DNA of 64,000 nucleotides from Ahaetulla prasina (Eukaryota > Chordata > Lepidosauria > Squamata > Colubridae): contig NC_080548.1 in NCBI RefSeq assembly GCF_028640845.1, positions 10,355,814 through 10,419,813 on the forward strand, read 5' to 3'. The notes beneath the pieces are model-generated. The model saw only the letters and a list, made by a program, of their open reading frames with translations. It made no database searches and was not told where the DNA came from. How positions within the stretch are numbered: the first letter of the stretch is position 1; the number at the start of each line of letters is the position of its first letter. Positions 45,060 through 55,582 of this stretch are shown piece by piece. The position numbers and the translations under genes are program-made.

Positions 45060-45454
45060 TGTCATGCCTGAAAGCCATATTCCCTTGGTGGCTTCAGGAT
45101 CCAGGCCTGCCACAATCCTACTGTTGGAAGTTGGGAGGGGGAATTGCATGAGTGAAGTAGAATTAGCCATAACAAAACTTTGCAGAGAAGTTCAAGGCCA
45201 TGGTGTCCGACAGCTGTGCTGAGAAGAAAGTGGAGATTGTCTTCTGTACGTGAAGGAACTGTTTGGAGCTGTGGTGGACGTGTGGGAGAAGTGGGCAAAG
45301 TCTTGAACTTTATTTTGGGTGAGGAAAACCCGGAAGCTCTCAGATGCGGGTTTTCCCAGATGTGCCAATATGACATCTCTAATAAAAGTTAGCTTTGAGG
45401 AATTGCAAGCCTTGGGGTTTGATTTTGTTGGGGGTGTTACTTGGAACCCTGACA
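45060..45454 (+). mobile_element. Probable solo LTR
   Basis: TGTCATGCC and GGAACCCTGACA give short inverted TGTCA/TGACA ends. Flanks GATAT and TATAT match at 4 of 5. An AATAAA signal lies at 45381-45386, about 70 bp from the end, as in R-U5. No internal retroelement sequence adjoins. Confidence 0.65.
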
Positions 45455-46291
45455 TATATTTGCTGTTCATCCACTATGGCCAATGATTAGAAATGATAGT
45501 TGTCCAACAAATAGGACTACATTTCCTTCAGAGGGAAAGACTGACCTATGGTCCATGGATTCTTAACTTCACACCTTCACACCTTCACCAAGGTTATCAG
45601 TTGAGGTACCTTCAGGTGGAGTCCCTTCACTTGACAACTTCTAGGTTGCTCAGTACTCACTCACTCCACTTAAATTACTTGCAGAGCTGCCTCCCATGTA
45701 TTTTAGCAGGTAGCTTTGCCTGTACATCATTTTGTTGCTCCAGAGGAGCTGTCCCCTGCAGATACTATGGAGAAGACACCTATCCTCCCGGGTCACCTTG
45801 GGCAGCTACTCTCCATCCTTCTCTCTAATTCAAAATGACGGGTTTGGAATAACCTATCAAGATGTTGTTGCATCTACAGTTCACTGAATAGCAGAAGAGC
45901 ATTTCTCAAGGACACTCCCCCCTCCAATCCCATTGTTGTCATACTTCCTGACTTCTGAAAATTCTTCAGAGCTCCTCAAAGTACGTATGACCATGGTCAC
46001 GTATGACCTGATCCAACATGGCAGAATTCCTGAGCTCATTTTCTTTTGTCACATGAGAAGCAAAAGGTATATCTGAGGAAAGAGAGCGTCAGTGCAGAAA
46101 GGTTGCGTGAAACCATAGCCCAACCAGGGTAAGAGATCAGCAGGCAGAGCCTGAGCGGGAGGTCAAATGCATCATCAGTTTGGGGTCACTGTGCTCCATA
46201 AGAGACCCAAGTCCAGCCCACTGTGAATTTTGTTGACCCCTATCTAGTGCAAATTTGGCTAGACCATTAATAGGTCAGTTTCTTTTATATA
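45455..46291. other. Unassigned sequence
   Basis: A 111-codon frame (45493-45828, plus) lacks recognisable domains. No repeat family assigned. Confidence 0.4.
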
Positions 46292-46631
46292 AAAGGTCCC
46301 CCATGCACATATGTGCTAATCGTTCCTGACTCTAGGGTGCAGTGCTGATCTATGTTTCAAAGCCAAAGAGCCACCGCTGTCCAATGACGCCTTTGTGGTC
46401 ATGTGGCTGGCATGACTAAACACCAAAGGCGCATGGAATGCTGTTACCTTCCCACCAAAGGAGGTCCCTATTTTTCTACTTGCATTTTTTACCTGCTTTC
46501 GAACTGCTAGGTTGGAAGAAGCTGGCATAAGTAATGGGAGGTTACCATGTTATGCGGCATTAGGGATTCGAACTGCTGACTTTTCGATCGACAAGCTCAG
46601 GGTCTTACCCACTGAGCCATCGCATCCCATC
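46292..46631 (-). mobile_element. tRNA-derived SINE, interrupted by L1
   Basis: Shares GGTCATGTGGC-GGCATGACTAAA, CCTTCCCACCAAAGG-GGTCCC and a B-box complement (GGGATTCGAACTGC) with 54248-54599. The head (CCATCGCATCCC complement) is where the L1 entered. Confidence 0.8.
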
Positions 46632-47513
46632 TTTTTTTTTTTTTATAGAGTTTTAAAAAAACAAAAACATTTTTCCCCCTTTTTTCCCCCTCCCTCCCAA
46701 AAAAAAACAAAACACCCCCCTCCCTCCCCCACCCCCGGCTTCCCGGGTCAATCACAAGGTAAAGTCCAATCCAAATAACCACATCCAAAGCTTTTCGTCT
46801 CCCAACCCCCTCCCCATTACATAAAATAACTTTCTAATTATTCAAAGGCAATCTGATATTTCTTAATCTGATATCTGTTTTGTAGATAATCAATCCATTT
46901 TTTCCATTCAATTAAATATCTTTCCTGCGTATTGTCTTTTAAAAACGCTGAGATTTTAGCCATCTCAGCCAAATTAATAACTTTCAATATCCATTCTTCT
47001 ATTGTAGGTATCTCTTCTTCTTCCAGTATTGTCCAATCAACAGTCTTGCTGCTGTTATTAAGTTCAAAATCAATTTAGTCTCAATCCCTGTACAATCCAT
47101 TATAATTCCCAAAAGGAAAAATTGTGGCAGGAACTTTATCTTCTTCTTCAGTACATTTTGAATAATCCACCAAATTCTTATCCAAAAGACCTTAATTTTC
47201 TTGCAAGTCCACCAAATATGAAAATATGTAGCATCATCACAATCACACCTCCAACATTTCGCTTGGATATTAGGATACATACATGATAATTTTTTGGGAT
47301 CTAAATGCCATCTATAAAACATCTTATAAAAATTTTTCCTTAAATTCTGTGCTTGTGTAAACTTAACATTTCTAACCCAGATTTTCTCCCATGTTTCCAA
47401 CATTATTGGTTCCTGAATATTCTGTGCCCATTTTATCATACAATCCTTTACCAAATCCTTTTCCGAATCTATTTCAAGCAACACATTATACAATCTCTTT
47501 ATATGCTCCTGGG
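46632..47513 (-). mobile_element. L1 LINE ORF2 C-terminus, 5'-truncated insertion
   Basis: The minus strand encodes the L1 ORF2 tail: TWEKIWVRNVKFTQAQNLRK, NFYKMFYRWHLDPKKLSCMY, the cysteine motif CWRCDCDDATYFHIWWTCKK and ITAARLLIGQYWKKK. The frame runs 47520 to 46999 and is still open. The 3' end is poly-T on the plus strand. ATCGCATCCCATCTTTT flanks both sides (46619-46635 and 47514-47530). Confidence 0.93.
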
Positions 47514-47530
47514 ATCGCATCCCATCTTTT

Positions 47531-48212
47531 ATGTAAGTAGCATTAGTAAACTTTTAGTGCTTTGAACGCAACTCCTGTTCCTGGTTATTTGTGCCTGACA
47601 ACCAGTATGTTAATGGTGAGAACCACTGGGGGTTATAATTCAGCCCACGTGGAAAACAAGTTTGGCATTTCAATTTACTCACTTCCTTTCCACATTAAAG
47701 ATACTATTTTGATATCGGCCTACCCTGGAGTTCAGTAACTAGACAGGAAGTTGTGCCAACAATGTCTATGGTGAAACACAGATGGGTATCTTTTGAAAAT
47801 CCTAGAGCAGCGGAATAACCCATCAGGGTCAGAAGAAGGCTAGGAAATGGAACGTTTCCTGCATATTTTATGATTATCTATGAAGGTTTATATTTCATGC
47901 ACCACAATGGAAACGGTTAGTAACCGAAAGGCAGGTATAAAACACCGAGGAGAAATGGATTATGCTGGAGGGGGTTAAGTCCCAAATCCAGCTCCAAGTG
48001 ATTCTAAGGGGGAGCAACGCTGCTAGCAAAGACACCAACAAAATCTCTGCAATAGGATTAAAAGGCCCCTGCTTCCAACAGAGGAGCTGGGAGGAAGGGG
48101 GGGTGTGAGTCGAAGGTATTATCTGCAACAGTCAAAGCCAAGAAAGAGGGAATTAAATACTAGATGTTAATTAGAAAAATGGTGTTCTTAAAATTTAAAC
48201 ATACAGAACCGA
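47531..48212. other. Unassigned sequence
   Basis: No exon or repeat recognised. Confidence 0.4.
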
Positions 48213-48878
48213 AGAACAGAGTTGGAAGGGATCTTGGAGGTCGTCTAGTCCAACCCACTGCTCGGGCAGAAAGCCCTATATTTCAGACAAATCATTATTC
48301 AACCTCTTCTTAATAACTTCTAGTGTTGGAGTACCCAGAACTTCTGGAAGCAAGTTGTTCCACTGATTAATTGTTGTAACCAGGGGAGGGCTGCTGGGGG
48401 TTCGCAGGGGTTCGGGAGAACCTCTAGCTAAGATTCTGTGCAGTTCGGAGAACCCCCAAATCTCATTCCTGGCTGGCCCTGCCCACCCACACCCACCTGT
48501 CCCAGGAGTCTCCACGCGGTCTGTTTTGGATGCTGGTAAGTGCAGGGTGCATGCAGAGGTTTGAGGGTAAAAAATAGGCTTACCGGAAGTTGGGGAAGGC
48601 CGGAAGTGGGCCCATTTCCAGCCACCAGAGGGCCTCCAGAGCCTGGGGAGGCCGTTTTTGCCCTCCCAGAGGCTCAAGGAAAACCTCCAGAGCCTGGGGA
48701 GGGCAAAAACGCCCGCCCACCATGGTGCAGGAGGCCGACTTGGCCCCGCCCACCATGGCCCCACCCACCCAGCAACCGGGCAGAGAACCCCTTGCTAAAA
48801 TTTTTGAAGCCCACCCCTGGTTCTAACTGTCAGGAAATTTCTCCTTAGTTCTAGGTTGCTTCTCTCCTTGAGAACTTA
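48213..48878 (-). mobile_element. CR1 LINE 3' end split by a hAT-like element
   Basis: The complement of CAGAGTTGGAAGGGATCTTG through TTCCACTGATTAATTGTTG (48213-48380) continues after the hAT element as TTCTAACTGTCAGGAAATTT (48821 on). Confidence 0.9.
48381..48819 (-). mobile_element. hAT-like MITE, ~437-bp family, complete
   Basis: Ends CAGGGGAGGGCTGCTGGGGG and GAAGCCCACCCCTG; 439 bp. Flanks GTTGTAAC and GTTCTAAC match at 7 of 8. It is in opposite orientation to the other three copies and interrupts the CR1 above, so it is younger than that CR1. Confidence 0.93.
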
Positions 48879-48896
48879 TATACTTTTTTAATGGGA

Positions 48897-48926
48897 GAGA
48901 GAGGGAGGGAGAGAGGGAGGGAGGAA

Positions 48927-48960
<34 letters not shown>

Positions 48961-48962
48961 GG
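48897..48962. repeat. (GA)n-rich microsatellite
   Basis: GAGA/GGGA units ending in a pure GA run. Confidence 0.95.
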
Positions 48963-49223
48963 CATTTTTAAAGTACTCCATCTATATTACTCAGTATATT
49001 TTGATTGTATTCCTTCAACAGCGATGAGGGTTTTGGCCTAAGGGACAGATGTTTTTCCTTGACTGACTCGTGCTCTCAAGCCCTTGTGCGTCTTTCTCTT
49101 CCTCCATGAAGTCCTACTGTTGAAAGTGTTCCAATATCCTTGTAAAAGCTGTGCTATTATCTTCATTTTTCAATGGAGACCAGCAGTTAAGAAAACAGAG
49201 GTTTGTCCCAGGCTCATATAAAG

Positions 49224-49350
49224 CAGGGCTCTCCAACCTTAGCAACTTTAAGACTTGTGGACTTCAACTCCCAGAATTCCTCAGCCAGCTTTGGGAATTC
49301 TGGGAGTTGAAGTCCACAAGTCTTAAAGTTGCCAAGGTTGGAGACCCCTG
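49224..49350. mobile_element. Palindromic hAT-like foldback element
   Basis: Arms from CAGGGCTCTCCAACCTTAGC and inverse. The 8-bp duplication ATATAAAG is perfect at 49216-49223 and 49351-49358. Confidence 0.92.
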
Positions 49351-49358
49351 ATATAAAG

Positions 49359-49821
49359 CAAAAACCTTCAGATCTGGGATGTTTCTGCTTTTGATTAATT
49401 CTTTTTTTAAAACTAAAATCCTTGGTCCACCCATAGAATGAGATGCAGAATAATGCATGAGTTCAGAATCAGGCTGAAAATGGTGGTACAGGTTGGGAAC
49501 TTGGAACTATCTATTTTTGGGAACAAATTTATACACAAGGCCCTAGGAATCAGTGATATAATTATTTAGCTAATGTGATGGGATACTATCAAGAGTTATG
49601 TCAAGGGAAGGGTCTTTCCCAGAGGGCAAAGAAACAGCAGAACTTTGAACGTATGGTGGATAGAAAGAGAGCAGGGTTGGAATCTCCCTAGCAATTCACA
49701 GAGTATATCTACAGTTACAGCAGATAATTGCTTTAGCCTGGCAAGATACTGTTTGTAGGTGAGCAACAAAAAAGGAGCTACTTAGAATTAACTCCATTCC
49801 TGGTTCTTTGGACCTGAAAAC
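49359..49821. other. Unassigned sequence
   Basis: No exon or repeat recognised. Confidence 0.4.
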
Positions 49822-49888
49822 CAGTGTTTCTCTACCTTTAAAAAGCATGGATTTCAACTCCCAGAATTCCCCAGCCAGATGGGCAACC
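49822..49888. mobile_element. Single arm of a foldback element
   Basis: CCAGTGTTTCTCTACCTTTA followed by TTTCAACTCCCAGAATTCCC. Confidence 0.6.
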
Positions 49889-49970
49889 TCTTCTTTCTTT
49901 GACATCACAGGAAAGGGTGGAGGCAATTTTGTGTGAGATGTGTACGAGGGATGTCACCGTGTAGAAAGAT

Positions 49971-50058
49971 CAATGTTTCTCAACCTTGGCATGGTGGCTG
50001 GGGAATTCTGGGAGTTGAAATTGATGCATCTTAAAGTTGCTGAGGTTGAGAAATACGG
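49971..50058. mobile_element. Decayed foldback element, CAGTGTTTCTC subtype
   Basis: CAATGTTTCTCAACCTTGGC and GTTGCTGAGGTTGAGAAATA are the ends. No flanking duplication is seen. Confidence 0.7.
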
Positions 50059-50108
50059 ACCTCATTTTTCAAGAATGTATTCAAATAGTCAAAAGTCATT
50101 TTCTAGGG

Positions 50109-50210
50109 CAGGGGTCTCCAACCTTGGCCACTTTAAGCCTGGAGGACTTCAACTCCCAGAATTCCCCACAACAGGCTGGATCACCAAGCTGGAAAGGTTG
50201 GGGACCACTG
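50109..50210. mobile_element. Palindromic hAT-like foldback element, decayed right arm
   Basis: Ends CAGGGGTCTCCAACCTTGGC and AAAGGTTGGGGACCACTG. Flanks TTCTAGGG and CTTTAAAG both have TA at positions 4-5 but match poorly. Confidence 0.75.
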
Positions 50211-50340
50211 CTTTAAAGGACTGAAGAAGCTTCTTGGATGAGAAGTGGGACATTTTCAAAGAGAGAGAAAAACCAAGGAAGTCCAGTTACCTTTTGGGAA
50301 AGAACCTTTGGGACAACCATGACCTGGATGATTGAGAATC
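50211..50340 (+). mobile_element. Penelope-type fragment with second hammerhead-like motif
   Basis: CTGAAGA (50221-50227), a GCTTCT/AGAAGT stem with loop TGGATG, then GGGAC where GAAAC is expected. TTTGGGACAACCATGACCTG and GATTGAGAATCTCCATAG follow, a sequence I recall as common in vertebrate genomes. It differs from the GTTACC family at 878 and 62450. Confidence 0.5.
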
Positions 50341-50349
50341 TCCATAGAC

Positions 50350-50405
50350 CAGGGGTCTCCAACTTGGCCACTTTAAGCTTGGCGGACTTCAACTCCCAGA
50401 ATTCT
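50350..50405. mobile_element. Single arm of a foldback element
   Basis: CAGGGGTCTCCAACTTGGCC followed by CTTCAACTCCCAGAATTC. The right arm is missing. Confidence 0.7.
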
Positions 50406-50538
50406 CCCACACTTTAAGCTTTCCACACTTAACTTTCTAGAATGTTCTGGTCACCATGATATAAAAAAGACGTTGAGCCTCTAGAAAGAGTGCAGAGAAG
50501 AGAAACAAAGATGATTAGGGGATTGGAGGCGAAAACAT

Positions 50539-50610
50539 ATTATTATTATTATTATTATTTATTGAATTTTTATACCGCCCTTCTCCCGAAGGACTCAGGG
50601 TGGTGTACAG
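50539..50610 (-). mobile_element. SINE tail fragment inside CR1
   Basis: (TTA)n then TACCGCCCTTCTCCCGAAGG and ACTCAGGGTGGTGTACA, the inverted 3' end of the MIR/CORE-type SINE. Confidence 0.7.
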
Positions 50611-50952
50611 TTTCAGGAATTGGGTATGTCTAATTTAATTTAGAGAAGGACTACGAGTAACATGACAGTAGTGTTCCAATATCTCAGGGGTTGCCACAAA
50701 GAAGAGGAAGTCGGGCTGTTCTCCAAAGCACCTGAAGGCAGGACAAGAAACAATGGATGGAAAATAATCAAGAAGAGAAGCAACTTAGAACTAAGGAGAA
50801 ATTTCCCCCTAGTTAGAACAATTAACCAGTGGAACAACTTGCTTCCAGAAGTTGTGGGTAATCTAACACTGGAGATTTTTAAGAAGAGACTGGACAGCCA
50901 TTTGTCTGAAATGGTATAGTGTTTCCTGTCTGAGCAGGAGGTTGGACTAGAA

Positions 50953-51065
50953 CAGGCATCTCCAACCTTGGCCACTTTAAGCCTGGTGGACTTCAGCAAA
51001 GCTGGCTGGGGAATTCTGGAGTTGAAGTCCGCCAGGCTTAAAGTTGCCAAGGTTGGAGACCCCTG
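50953..51065. mobile_element. Palindromic hAT-like foldback element in CR1
   Basis: Ends CAGGCATCTCCAACCTTGGC and GGTTGGAGACCCCTG. The 8-bp duplication GACTAGAA is perfect at 50945-50952 and 51066-51073. Confidence 0.92.
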
Positions 51066-51129
51066 GACTAGAAGACCTCCAAGGTCCCTTCCAACTCTGT
51101 TATTGTGTTATTCTTTTGTTATTTTGGTT

Positions 51130-51478
51130 GTTGTTGTTAGTTGCGAAGTCGTGTCCGACCCATCGCAACCCCATGGACAACATTCCTCCAGGCCTTCCTG
51201 TCCTCTACCATCCTCTGGAATCCATTTAAACTCATGTCTACTGCTTCAGTGATTCCATCCAGCCACCTCGTTCTCTGTCGTCCCCTTCTTCTTTTGCCCT
51301 CAATCTTTCCCAGCATTAGGCTCTTCTCCAGGGAGTCCTTCCTTCTCATTAGGTGGCCAAAGTATTTGAGTTTCATCTTCAGGATCTGGCCTTCTAAAGA
51401 GCAGTCAGGGTTGATCTCCTCTAGAACTGACTTGTTTGTTTGCCTTGCAGTCCAAGGGACTCGCAGGAGTCCCTTGGA
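51130..51478 (-). mobile_element. BovB/RTE LINE 3' end with 12-bp target duplication
   Basis: Minus-strand frame LEKSLMLGKIEGKRRRGRQR, TRWLDGITEAVDMSL, NVVHGVAMGRTRLRN is the BovB C-terminus. The (GTT)n tail is at left. GTTATTTTGGTT occurs at 51118-51129 and 51479-51490. Confidence 0.92.
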
Positions 51479-51527
51479 GTTATTTTGGTTACTGCTTCTC
51501 AAATTCCTGTAACCGCCCCCCCCGTCC

Positions 51528-51596
51528 CAGCATGGCTGGCTGGGGAATTCTGGGAGTTGAAGTCCACATATCTTATTGGGGTTGAGAAACGCTGTA
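51528..51596. mobile_element. Single arm of a foldback element
   Basis: GCTGGCTGGGGAATTCTGGG then GTTGAGAAACGCTG. Confidence 0.65.
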
Positions 51597-51940
51597 ATGC
51601 GATGTTGAATTTGGAAAAGGAGAAAAAAAGCAATTAGCAAAGCAATTTAGCCATTGGGTACTGTTCACTGCTGTGAGTCAGAAGTATTTCTTGGCTAACT
51701 GAAACCCGCAGAGAGATCTGCCAAAAGAGAAGACAGCCTTCCTGCTCATTCCTGTCTGGTGACGTCATGCAAGAGGAACCATTCATCGTGCTTAACTCCA
51801 AAGGCAGATGTTCCCAAATGCACCCGCCAGTTTCTGGGTGTCTAAAGCTTTGTTCTGTAGAAGTGGGGGAGTCCAACGCTTACTCAGGAAAAAGGCATGG
51901 CTAGTCATTGGCAAGCTAGAACTTCAAAAAGGGATTCAAC
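51597..51940. other. Unassigned sequence
   Basis: No exon or repeat recognised; ends with the left duplication of the next element. Confidence 0.4.
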
Positions 51941-52366
51941 TACGGGTGAAATGTAAAATTTGTTACTACCCGGTTCTGTGGGCGTGGCTTGGGGGGTAAT
52001 GTGACTGGGTGGGCGTGGCCAACCTTTTTTTTCTTTTAAAAGCATTTTAAAAATGCTTTTAAAAGCCTCTGATGATCAGGCAACTCAGTCGGGATCACCA
52101 GAGGAGCCTTTTAAAAGCTTTTAAAGGGTTCTGACGATCCCAGCTGAGCTGCGCGATCATCAGAGGCATTTTTTAAAACTTTTAAAAGCATTTTTTCGGC
52201 CGAAGAAAAAATGCTTTTAAAAGTAAAAAACAACAACAACGCTCTGATGATCGCTCGGCTCAGCTGGGGGGGGGGCAGGGATTTTTGCTACCGGTTCTCT
52301 GAACTACCCGCTGCCATCTCTACTGGATCGGGCGATCTGATCCAAACCGGGAGCATTTCACCCTTG
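51941..52366 (+). mobile_element. hAT-like MITE, ACCGGTTCT family, AT-palindrome subtype
   Basis: Ends TACGGGTGAAATGTAAAAT and AGCATTTCACCCTTG. The 8-bp duplication GATTCAAC is perfect at 51933-51940 and 52367-52374. The interior has repeated TTTTAAAAGCATTTT palindromes and the TCTGATGATC block shared with 57015-57436. Confidence 0.92.
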
Positions 52367-52374
52367 GATTCAAC

Positions 52375-53077
52375 CATTTACTACAGAGACAAAGCCATGT
52401 TACCTGGCCTTTGTAAGCTTGCCAGTATTACTCATCTGTCTTATTCCTGTGTCTTTCAAAAATGAAGCAATAATCCAAAAACAAGCAGCTGAGAATTTTC
52501 CTGGCAACCTGCCTGCAGCCAAAAGAATAGAAGCAATGGCCATCAGGAGAAGTTGGTCACCATCAGCAGAATTTTGGAGTTTCTGAAAACTGTTGGTCTA
52601 CATTGCGGCCCCTAGACCAGACTTTTCAACTGTGGCAATTTTAAGCTCTATGGACTTCAAGTCCCAGAATTCCTCAGCCAGCTAGACTGAAAATTTTGTT
52701 TTAAAGCAACTTCCTATCAATTCTATCAGTCGAATTCCCATCAACTGTAGACATGCCATTGTGGAATTTCTGCCTATTCTACTGCGGTTACCAGGCAGAA
52801 TGGAGATGGCAGCTTGCCCTCATCTTGCCAAGGGTTAAAAACACTGTCTTAGGCAAACCAGAAATATTTCAAGTTAGCATCCACTGCTGATTATTAGGAA
52901 TGGGTGGGGAGATGCCTCTTAACGAGTCACCCCTACTTAACATTTACTACTCTAAAGTTACACCTTTGCTAACAGTCACCATGTCAAGCTTCGAAGTATA
53001 TTCTACTTTTACTGCTTCTCAGCTTGCCAACAAACTATGGGGGGAGGAGAGGAGGAATTGGAATGTAGATTTTTTTT
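52375..53077. other. Unassigned sequence with one foldback arm
   Basis: A decayed arm (TATGGACTTCAAGTCCCAGA, 52618-52690) is the only recognised repeat. Confidence 0.45.
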
Positions 53078-53397
53078 CCCCCTGAAGGCCATCACTCTGC
53101 GAAACAAATAATTCCCTCAACACTGTCAAACTATTTACTAAATCTGCACTACTATTAATCTTCTCATAGTTCCCATCACCAATCTCTTTCCACTTATGAC
53201 TGTATGACTGTAACTTTGTTGCTGGCAATCCTTATGATTTATATTGATATATTGACCATCAATTGTGTTGTAAATGTTGTACCTTGATGAACGTATCTTT
53301 TCTTTTATGTACACTGAGAGCATATGCACCAAGACAAATTCCTTGTGTGTCCAATCACACTTGGCCAATAAAAAATTCTATTCTATTCTATTCTATT
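53078..53397 (+). mobile_element. L2-like snake LINE 3' end with short (ATTCT)n tail
   Basis: Begins CCTGAAGGCCATCACTCTGC, continues through the conserved 3' UTR and ends in four ATTCT units. Confidence 0.9.
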
Positions 53398-53545
53398 TTA
53401 AGCATCAAGCAGTTAAGCTGTGAGAACCAAGGTCACGTCAGCAGGTGGTGGCCAGACTTTCAAGACATCGTCTCATAACAATATTGTGAAATTGGACAAT
53501 GTGACCTGCACTAATAGGAGAGAGGGAGGATTCTATACTTTAATT
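53398..53545. other. Unassigned sequence
   Basis: No feature recognised; the last 8 bases are a target duplication. Confidence 0.4.
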
Positions 53546-53688
53546 CAGTGGTGGGTTGCTACTGGTTCGCCCCGGTTTGGGGAGGCTCTGCCCACATGCC
53601 CTGACATCATCAAATACGATCTGCGCATGCGCAGAAGTGGTACACGCAAGAGCGAACCGGTAGCAAAGGTAAGTGAATCCCATCACTG
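53546..53688 (+). mobile_element. hAT-like MITE, 143 bp, related to ACCGGTTCT family
   Basis: Ends CAGTGGTGGGTTGCTACTGG and GTGAATCCCATCACTG. The 8-bp duplication CTTTAATT is perfect at 53538-53545 and 53689-53696. The centre contains TCTGCGCATGCGCAGAAG. Confidence 0.92.
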
Positions 53689-53696
53689 CTTTAATT

Positions 53697-54247
53697 ATAT
53701 TGAATTGCCAGGGAATTATCCAGAGCTGGTTTTGCTTTCATTCTGTGCTGAAATGATGTACTCAATAAAGTTTTTCATTAAGAGATTGGGTCGTCTTGTC
53801 AGTGCTTGCTGGGTTGGATTCGTCAGTCGAAACCTTGACACACCAGCCCACTCAGAGACCCATACATAGAGGGCTAACTTCTTCACAATCTGTACCTTGT
53901 CCCCCTTTCATAAGCCCCATGGAGTTCCTCTAGGTCCTGCTGAAGTCAGAGGATAAAGCATGTGAGATACAGACACTTTATCCCCATGAAGCTGCCATAA
54001 ACAGAGTCCTCTACTTACAGACTTTTGAGTTAAAAACTTTTGCCGATACAAACAAATGCAACTCCATCCTAGATGGTCCTGGAAGGCAGGTGAAGGTGGG
54101 GAAAAGTTAGTTATGGCCATACACCCTATACAAGCGCTTAGCAATACTGTCTCACATTGGATGGCTGAGTGTACGCCATTTTGGATGCTGCCGTGTCCCA
54201 TCTGTTCATTCATGGTGTTTAGTTTGCAGTATTCTTCCTTTGTGTGA
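53697..54247. other. Unassigned sequence
   Basis: An AATAAA and a TTGACA-type end near 53763-53833 hint at a decayed LTR, but no 5' boundary is visible. Confidence 0.35.
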
Positions 54248-54599
54248 AGGTAAAGGTTCCCCTCGCACATATGTGCTAGTCGTTCCCGACTCTAGGGGTC
54301 AGTGCTCATCTCCGGTTCAAAACCGAAGAGCCAGCGCTGTCCGAAGACGTCTCCGTGGTCATGTGGCCGGCATGACTAAATGCCAAAGGCGCACGGAACG
54401 CTGTTCCCTTCCCACCAAAGGTGGTCCCTATTTTTCTACTTGCATTTTTTAACCTGCTTTCGAACTGCTGGGTTGGCAGAAGCTGGGACAAGTAATGGGA
54501 GTGCTTCCTGTTATGCAACACTAGGGATTTGAACCACTGAACTGCCGCCCTTTCAATCATCAAGCTCAGCATCTTAACCACTGAGCCACCATATCCCTT
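54248..54599 (-). mobile_element. tRNA-derived SINE, same family as 46292-46631
   Basis: Complete inverted copy: GGTAAAGGTTCCCCTCGCAC, GGTCATGTGGCCGGCATGAC, CTGCTTTCGAACTGCTGGGT, and the tRNA-like head complement ending CCACTGAGCCACCATATCCC. Confidence 0.85.
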
Positions 54600-54996
54600 A
54601 CACTCCACCACATCCCTTACACTCCGTCCCTTACCCTTACATAATCCTTTGTGTATTGACTATGATGAATTACAATATGTCTGGACTTAAGTGTAAGAGT
54701 GTATCGTGCAAGTTCTTCTATATATATACTCGGTTGGAGTTACAAACAAAAAGGACTTTTAAACAAATTCTTGGAATGTAATCTGTTCCTCAGTAGAGGA
54801 ATGTTTGCATCAACACAAGAGCTGCTGCTGAATGGGGCCTCCATTCGGAGGGCATGGAGGTGCTGCTGAATTTCACCCTGGCCCACTTGAACCACCTCCT
54901 TGAAATGGACCCGCAGACTTTCCCTCCTTGCTGAGACCACTGTCTTAAAACACTGCAATTTAAGACGAGCCTTCTAACGTTCTGCTTCTGGAATTT
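54600..54996. other. Unassigned sequence
   Basis: No exon or repeat recognised. Confidence 0.4.
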
Positions 54997-55140
54997 TACT
55001 TTATTTATTTATTTATTTTGTCAAACACAACAATATATATAAGTATAAGCATGAAATAACCACACAAATTGAATACAACCAAAGGGAACATTAAGACAGG
55101 AATGGTAGGCATGCTGGTGCTCTTATGCACGTCCCTTAAC
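54997..55140 (-). mobile_element. CR1/L2-type LINE, 3' UTR fragment
   Basis: (TTTA)n then TTTTGTCAAACACAACAATA and GGTGCTCTTATGCACGTCCC match the inverted 3' end of the 6706-7906 subfamily. Confidence 0.85.
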
Positions 55141-55454
55141 TGGGTTTCATTCTGACCTGCTGCTCTGCCCCACAACATTTTTCCTCTGCTGAGTCAGGCT
55201 GGGAGATGGGCATGGATAGAATTTCCTAGTCAACCTTTGCTCCAAGTGAAGACAGGAGAGAAGTCTAAGCGCATGGCAAGATCAGGGCAAGATGCCATTT
55301 CGGAGTGCCACCTCCGTTCTGCTTGGTAGTCGTTGGGGAAGAGGCTGAAATTCAACAGGTGCATATAGACAGTGCTCTGGTTTATTGATACTAAAGGATA
55401 CTGATAATAAAGGAATACTGTATGATAAATGTGATAAAGGAAGTTGCTTTAGAA
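55141..55454. other. Unassigned sequence
   Basis: No exon or repeat recognised. Confidence 0.4.
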
Positions 55455-55582
55455 TAGTGCTTCTCAGCCTTGACCACTTTAAGATGGGTGGACTTCAACT
55501 CCCAGAATTCCCCAGCCAACACGCTGACTGGCGAATTCTGGGAGTTGAAGTCCTCCAGGCTTAAAGTGGCTGAGAAGCACTG
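55455..55582. mobile_element. Palindromic foldback element, CAGTGCTTCTCA subtype
   Basis: Ends TAGTGCTTCTCAGCCTTGAC and GTGGCTGAGAAGCACTG. Flanks CTTTAGAA and CTTTAGAC match at 7 of 8 positions. Confidence 0.9.

Larger units (their letters stand above)
50438..51105 (+). mobile_element. CR1 LINE 3' end, with two later insertions
   Basis: Plus-strand coding remnant (VFQYLRGCHKEEEVGLFSKA, NNGWKIIKKRSNLELRRNF, IFKKRLDSHLSEMV). It then runs through GGAGGTTGGACTAG to GACCTCCAAGGTCCCTTCCA and TTATTGTGTTATTC. A SINE scrap (50539-50610) and a foldback (50953-51065) interrupt it. Confidence 0.9.

Noticed and set aside
53697..53833. Possible LTR end (AATAAA followed by a TTGACA terminus)
   Set aside because: No matching TG start or target duplication could be found upstream, so the boundaries cannot be supported.
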